From: Zingiber officinale
Lineage: Eukaryota > Streptophyta > Magnoliopsida > Zingiberales > Zingiberaceae
Direction: 5' to 3'
DNA: 64,000 bases
Assembly (NCBI RefSeq): GCF_018446385.1
Contig: NC_056000.1
Location: 49,074,722 to 49,138,721, forward strand
Made by a program: the position numbers and the translations under genes. A model generated the notes under the pieces. The model was given only the letters and a program-made list of their open reading frames with translations. It made no database searches and was not told where the DNA came from. Shown here piece by piece: positions 59,260-64,000 of the stretch. How positions within the stretch are numbered: position 1 is the first letter of the stretch; each line of letters begins with the position of its first letter.

Positions 59260-60452
59260 TTTTAATTTTAGAGAAAACTTTCCTTTTTGGAAATCATCCA
59301 CATGATTTAATAAAGAGATTTTAATTTATAAAATTTCCTTTTATAACCAACCATAAAGGGAAAAGTTATTAGAGAAATTTTTATTAAAATTTCGGAAGCA
59401 AATTAGGAAGTTTTAATTCTTGTGTTATTAAAACTTTTCTTGCTTGGAGCTACGAGCCACTTGATATAAGAAAAGGAAATTATTTTTAATCAATTAAATT
59501 TTCTTTTTCATGGCAAAGAAAATAAGGAAATTTTTATTTAAATTTTCCTTATTTGCCAAAACCAAAGATTATAAAAGAGTGGGAGGGGGTACCTTCATGA
59601 GACACAACTCTATTCTATTTTCCTCTCCTCTCTTCCTTGGTGGTGGTCGGCCATAAGCTCCTTGCTCTTCTCCTTTTCTTTTCCTCCTTGGTGGCCGGCG
59701 ACATCAACACAAGAGGACTCCTTGGTGGCTGGTTCTAGCTAGGAGAAGGAGAGAAAGGAGGCTTTGCTCTTGCATCCCTTGGAGCTTGAAGGTTGGTGGC
59801 CGAATCTTGCTAGAAGGAAGGTGTTGGTAGTTCTCATCTCGGTAGATCGTTGCTCATACAACGTCCGAGATAAGAAGAGGAATACGGTAGAAGATCAAGA
59901 GGTTATTGCTTACAAAGAAAGGTATAACTAGTGATTGTTTTTCCGCATCATACTAGTTTTTCTTTGTATAAATTCCAAACACAAGAGGCTAGTGATTCTA
60001 GATTTTCGGATTAGATATTCGAAGTTGTGTTTCTTTTGTTTTATTTTTTCAAATTTATGATTCGATTGTTCCTTTTGGTTAAACCTAGAGTTATATAAGG
60101 AATTAAATATTAGGTTTCTTTAAAAGGTTTTGTCTAAGCGGTGGTAGATGATCTCATACCCAAGAAAGCCCTGTACCTCGCCATGCAGTCCTGGAAGTCA
60201 ATTATAGAAATTAATATTTAATTGAATTTATAATATAGGTAAATTTGGATCAATAATATTAAACATCGTTTGCGATCCAAGTCTAAACCATTAAGAACAG
60301 ATAAGTTAAATTTGGAATCAATAATGTTAAGTTCCGTTTATAATTCGGAATTTAATTTCTAAAGAACACAATAGATTGTTAGGAAAGGTTCAGAACTTGT
60401 ACAAAATTTTTGTACAGTGGAACCGATACGATCTTCCTAGGACCAACCAACA

Positions 60453-60850
60453 AGTGAATCATAATTTATCAGAGAATAACAGTTATTTGTCAGAGAATAT
60501 TCTAATACTCTACCACGTACAAACTGCGGAACCTTCCTCTACCTAACGGAGATCCATCGTACATCTCCTTTCACTCGACACACCTGACATTCAACATTCT
60601 ATGATACCTTATGATTGCAGAGGTTACGAAAGACAGTATAAAAAGAGAGGTCTTTTCCATTGGCCGGGTACATGCTAGACAACAGTCTTATGCACACACA
60701 TTTAGTACTCTTTATCTCTTTTTGCTTAGCCTCTCTTTTCACTTGAGCGTCAGAGGGTCTGCGCCAGGAACTTGTTCCTTGGTTCTCGCTCTAACGCTCC
60801 CAGATGCTTAGTTTATAGTGCTTGCAAGGTCGTGGACACTGTTAGCGAAT
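60453..60850 (+). mobile_element. Right part of the old gypsy LTR remnant
   Basis: Directly behind the solo LTR, with GTATAAAAAGAGAGG (about 60638) as TATA box and CACTTGAGCGTCAGAGGGTC (about 60740), as in the remnant at 2343-2880. It pairs with 42917-43445 across the solo LTR. The right end is unclear. Confidence 0.5.
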
Positions 60851-61622
60851 CTCTTTCCCGGGTCCCAGATTCCCCTTTTTGTTAACATTCTTGTTATCGT
60901 CACCGATATTTCCATCTGACTCAGCTTCTGAATGAGATTATATATATATATATATATTCTAGGACGTGAGCGATAATTATATGATTTTTTAAATCAAATA
61001 ATGATGGATGATTTATTCCGTTCGACCAATAAATTATGATGCCTATAAATGATTTTTAATTTTTAAAATTAAGTCCATATTTGATCACAAAACAAAGCCT
61101 CTTTTGGCTTATATTTCAGAAAGTAGTTCTTTTTCTAAATGACTTGCCCCGGAATATAATGAACATGTCTATCTTTTCTCATCAAAAGAAATTTCTACAT
61201 TTTAGCCCATTAGGCTTTTATTATTTCCAAAATGCACCTTATAGTTTATAGCATTGTTGTGACCCCTTCGAGTTCTTGCTTTCCCTTTCCTTAATATAGA
61301 AGGGGGTTTTGACACTATTTATAAAGTGTGAGGAGTAAAGTAATATTAGTGACATTACATGAGCATTTTGAACAAGCAGCAAATCGAAGAACATGTTTCT
61401 TGGCTTTCTTGTTAGTACTTCAGCAATTGGAGAATGATTTGCTTAGTTATGATTTTATTCACCCGATAAATTATTCAATTTTGCAGGGGGGATTACGATC
61501 GATGAACAAAGTTTCCGAAGCAAAATTTTCAAAACTGTGCTACTCCCAGAGTCTCAGGCCAAGAAATATTCTTACAGAAAACCTCACCGTATTGACCATC
61601 TAACAGGAACTACTTGTCGAGC
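60851..61622. other. AT-rich gap before the bHLH relic
   Basis: It holds a short (TA)n at about 60940-60957 and otherwise ordinary AT-rich DNA. I see no gene. The last 100 bases are probably 3' flank of the bHLH relic. Confidence 0.4.
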
Positions 61623-61911
61623 TCAATCTCTTGTCATCTGAAGCAGCAAATTCTTCACTTGATCTGCTTGCACCACTAGCTCATCCCTCCTCTGTGATCA
61701 TTAGATTCCGCATTAATCTTAGTAGTTATCGTGAAACGATGGTGTTAAAAGTGTAGATGTATATATAACATCAACTCTGAAAACATTCAAGGCGAGGCTT
61801 CTAAAGGTTGTCAGAGTGGCATTGGTGACTTCGAGTCCTAATGCACTCATGGCCGCCATTAACCTCGCGAATCCTCCTTCCTTGTGACTCCCACAGCACC
61901 ATGAGGAATGG
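61623..61911 (-). pseudogene. Terminal exons of an AMS/TDR-like bHLH gene, frameshifted
   Basis: Two minus-strand exons are visible: 61770-61911 and 61623-61691, separated by a 78 bp intron (61692-61769) with GT and AG ends and correct phase. They encode the C-terminal ACT-like dimerisation domain of plant bHLH factors such as [54 protein letters not shown], then RRDELVVQADQVKNLLLQM ending TRD and TGA. An extra base near 61886-61889 shifts the frame just before KEGGF; upstream PFLMVLWE is in the other frame. Upstream exons with the bHLH domain are not seen within the window. A pseudogene or gene fragment is likely; an assembly indel is possible. Confidence 0.75.
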
Positions 61912-62179
61912 CTGAGTAAATCAACACATTTTGTTACAAAAAGACTGAAGTTTGTTTTCTTTAAACACTATATAGGAGCCAGGGAGACAGCAGATCAGCA
62001 AACAAAAGAAAGCGTGATTAGCTTTAAGTTCCCTGCAACTCTAGTTATGTCCTCTACGTTGCACACTACTGCCTTCAGCATCCCTTATCTTGCCAGATCA
62101 TCTCAACTCTATCTGCCTTTAAAGTTGAAGCGGAAGCACAAGATCAAAATAAATGAATTTTGAACGGAGCAGCAGGTAG

Positions 62180-62726
62180 GCAAAAAGAATTACTTTCATG
62201 TTCTTCTGATAAGAATTTGGAAGACAACACCTTTGTAATTAATGACCCTATGCTTCCAAAACAGGTAATTCGCCGCAATGTAGCTTCTGTTTCCTCCTAT
62301 AAGACAAGAGCGTAAAGTCGCACAGAAACCCTGTGCATCCAAAAAGTAATTTGTTGTAGTTATTCCATGATGACTGTGCTGCTGTTGTGCTTCTCCAGTT
62401 ATATCCCAGCATTGTAGATTGTCATCATCATCTAACACTAAAGTGCATTCCTTATCTTGTAAAAAATGGAATAGGTAAGTAAAGGAATTTCGTGGTAAAT
62501 TAAAGGGTACTACCTTATGCCACATGAAAAGGCTATTCGTCTATCAATGTTGCTTCTGCTGCCTCCTCATTAAAGACAAGAGCAAGCATACCGTAGTCTA
62601 ATTAAAGTCGCACCGAAACCCTATGCATCGAAAAAAAGGTATTTTGTCGCAGCTATTACGTGCTGATATTAGCGCTGCTGTTGCTACTGCTGCGCTTCTC
62701 CAGTTATGTCCTTCTAACACACACAC
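62180..62726. other. Degenerate duplicated segments, no clear gene
   Basis: Sections near 62265-62410 and 62570-62712 share GTCGCAC-GAAACCCT-TGCATC and CTTCTCCAGTTAT-TCC words, and a weaker relative lies at 63095-63170. A 109-residue minus-strand frame (62196-62525, with QCWDITGEAQQQHSHH) covers one copy. Its resemblance to the F-box C-terminal part at 63900 is too weak to call. Confidence 0.35.
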
Positions 62727-62978
62727 ACTAAGAGCATCCCTCCCGACCCCGTGGGTCATCTGAGACGGTATGGGGCGGGAGTTGCTGTAATGAGGCCGTC
62801 GGATCGAAACTCAGTGGTAGCGGGGGAATAAATCTCCTATCCCTGTATCCCACCCGGCCCGTTCCATACTAGCTCGGGTGCTATGATTTACCTCCCTCAT
62901 AATGACCATGGATCCGATCGATGGGGACCCTGAGGGCGAGGGCTTCACCTTTTTGCTGCAACTAAGAGCATCCCTCCC
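62727..62978 (+). mobile_element. tRNA-derived SINE (62745-62960) with 18 bp target duplication
   Basis: Perfect 18 bp repeats ACTAAGAGCATCCCTCCC lie at 62727-62744 and 62961-62978. The insert starts GACCCCGTGGGTCATC, has a B-box-like GGATCGAAACTC, shares GCTATGATTTACCTCC and CCTGAGGGCGAGGGCTTCACC with the SINE at 4726-4931, and ends CCTTTTTGCTGCA. It is the second copy of that family. Confidence 0.85.
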
Positions 62979-63284
62979 TAATATTGTCAGATTGGAAAAA
63001 TTGGAGCCATTCAGCAAAGGAATTTCGTGGCAAAAGATGACTCGTTCAGAGAGATATGGCCGAAATACTCGTCCTTCGCTGCAGACTGACAAAGCTATGA
63101 AAAAGGTTATTCGCCGCCCGCAGCTATCAATGCTTCTGCTACTGCATGATGCTGCCGTATTCTTTAAAGGCGGTTTTATCCGGCTATGCATCTTTTAAAA
63201 GCTCTGCTTCGACTAGCCAATTAAGCCTTAAGAGAACAGGAACCTTTTGGCTTCAAATCCACACCGGCGAAGCTACAGCAAACA

Positions 63285-64000
63285 ATGGCGTCGAGAAGAC
63301 GAAATTCGGCGGACCTTCCGACGGATCTCCTCAGTAAGATCTTTCAGTGTTTTAATTTTTTCCATCGTGTACCTTTTGCCGCTGTATGTCGTACATGGCG
63401 CACAGCCAAAGGCCTGGATAGTAGTCATCTCCTGCCAAATCCATGGCTAATGTTAGATATGAACAACTCCACCAAACGCTGCCTTGTTGCCCTTTCGTCT
63501 ACCGATTCCGATCCTGATCCTACTGCTATACTTCCCCTTCGTAACAGTCTGTTTTTATTGATCATCAAAATGAGATTCTCGTCCTGAATCCCCTGAATAA
63601 GGTCAGCATTCAGTTTCCCTGTCTCAATACTCATCCTGGAACATTCTCTCATGATATTAGACAAGCACTTTCTGAACAAGGAAGACAAATACAGTTCCAG
63701 CCTAAGTTTCCCAAACCCGAAGACATAAATTCTTTCAGTTTGTTCAAAGTGGTTCTATCACCCTCGTCATCAACTGAGTCCTCTATTGCTGCTGTTACCT
63801 ATCAAGATTTTAGTTTATTAATGGTTTCGCAGCCTGACGGATGGGCCCCTTAGAATTTGGCATTTTCATTAAAGATGTTATCTTTTATAATGGATTTCTG
63901 TACGCCGTGAATATAGACGGGACAATAAAATTTTGGGGCATAAATCAACAGCTCCAGTACTCTTAGAAGCAATCAAGCCCAAGTACCAGGACTCTGTGAA
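63285..64000 (+). pseudogene. F-box protein with DUF295 (KIB1-4-type) domain, frameshifted, cut by window end
   Basis: The start ATG at 63285 opens an F-box, DLPTDLLSKIFQCFNFFHRV then PFAAVCRTWRTA (about residues 9-42). Plant F-box/DUF295 proteins are presumed SCF ubiquitin-ligase substrate adaptors. The DUF295 part continues in shifted frames: QNEILVLNPLNKVSIQFP (from about 63556), TYQDFSLLMVSQPDGWAP, then DVIFYNGFLYAVNIDGTIKF (from about 63850) and VLLEAIKPKYQ (from about 63955). The three shifts are each one extra base, at a T5 run (63552-63556), a C4 run near 63847-63850 and a CC near 63953. Either the gene is dead or the assembly has homopolymer errors. Confidence 0.8.

Larger units (their letters stand above)
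47306..59264 (-). mobile_element. Near-complete Ty3/gypsy retrotransposon (47311-59259), coding region dead
   Basis: LTRs are at 47311-49541 and 57070-59259, both TGTCACGCCCCCAG...TATTTTACA, with perfect target duplication TTTTA at 47306-47310 and 59260-59264. The primer-binding site TGGTATCAGAGC is beside the right LTR on the minus strand, and a polypurine tract GTGGGGGAGAA is beside the left one, so it reads right to left. By eye the LTRs differ by about a dozen substitutions plus one 30 bp deletion. The interior has gypsy integrase, RNase H and reverse transcriptase relics, split by a solo LTR. Confidence 0.9.
43446..60457 (+). mobile_element. Solo LTR (family A/B, 43451-60452) broken by two nested elements
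   Basis: The LTR is collinear with 24775-27380 in three pieces: 43451-43801, 46453-47310 and 59260-60452. Perfect target duplication AGTGA lies at 43446-43450 and 60453-60457, far apart because of the nested insertions. About 157 bp present in the 24775 copy (about 25135-25291) is missing at the first break. TATA box TTATAAAAGAGTGGG is at about 59569. Confidence 0.88.

Overview
This is a 64 kb piece of a plant nuclear genome, almost certainly from a monocot. The evidence is split genes with short AT-rich introns, GC-rich exon islands in an AT-rich background, Ty1/copia and Ty3/gypsy retrotransposons primed by initiator-Met tRNA, an Au-type SINE, hAT and Tourist-like MITEs, and plant-only gene families. 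The LTR and repeat families look like those of the ginger/banana order (Zingiberales); that is pattern recognition, not proof. Nothing bacterial or viral is present.

Left part (1-22 kb). A minus-strand copia LTR (852-2342) abuts an old gypsy-type LTR remnant (to about 2880). After a SINE comes an intronless-looking plant-specific gene of unknown function (6299-7132, minus), with its promoter and a likely 5' UTR intron to the right. Next is a decayed ARID-HMG-box gene (8438-9761, plus). The best gene of the window follows: a 15-exon Raf-like STY8/STY17/STY46-type protein kinase (10148-18840, minus) with an ACT domain and all catalytic motifs. Two SINEs sit in its introns and one in its upstream region, all in the same orientation as the gene.

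Middle part (22-39 kb). A dead copia element has its gag start codon at 24765 and its 3' LTR from 31339. A 2.6 kb solo LTR is inserted just behind the start codon. Then come a Tourist-like element carrying a purine-rich minisatellite and an Au SINE (32705-34032), a FAM210/DUF1279-like gene directly downstream (34248-34697, plus), a 758 bp hAT MITE (35637-36394), and a small unknown plant gene (37789-38160, minus).

Right part (39-60.5 kb) is a retrotransposon nest. A gag-only copia element (39078-42911) lies beside an old gypsy LTR remnant (about 42917-43445 plus 60453-60850). That remnant is split by a solo LTR (43451-60452). The solo LTR is itself split by a truncated copia relic (43802-46452) and by a near-complete 11.9 kb gypsy element (47311-59259), and the gypsy element is split by a further 3.07 kb solo LTR (51120-54189). 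Exact 5 bp target duplications (AGTGA, TTTTA, CTCTG) support the three complete outer-to-inner insertions; the order of insertion follows directly.

Right edge (61.6-64 kb). Two terminal exons of an ABORTED MICROSPORES/TDR-like bHLH gene (minus, frameshifted) are followed by a SINE and the start of an F-box/DUF295 gene (plus, three frameshifts, running off the window).

I found no convincing new biological system. The noteworthy items are structural: the nest, a gypsy element with near-identical LTRs but dead coding sequence, a ten-hairpin cluster in a copia LTR, duplicated primer-binding sites, a GC-AG intron in the kinase, and a set of tRNA-derived SINEs with clean target duplications and a common 3' tail. 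Coordinates of repeat ends and exon edges were counted by hand and could be off by a base.
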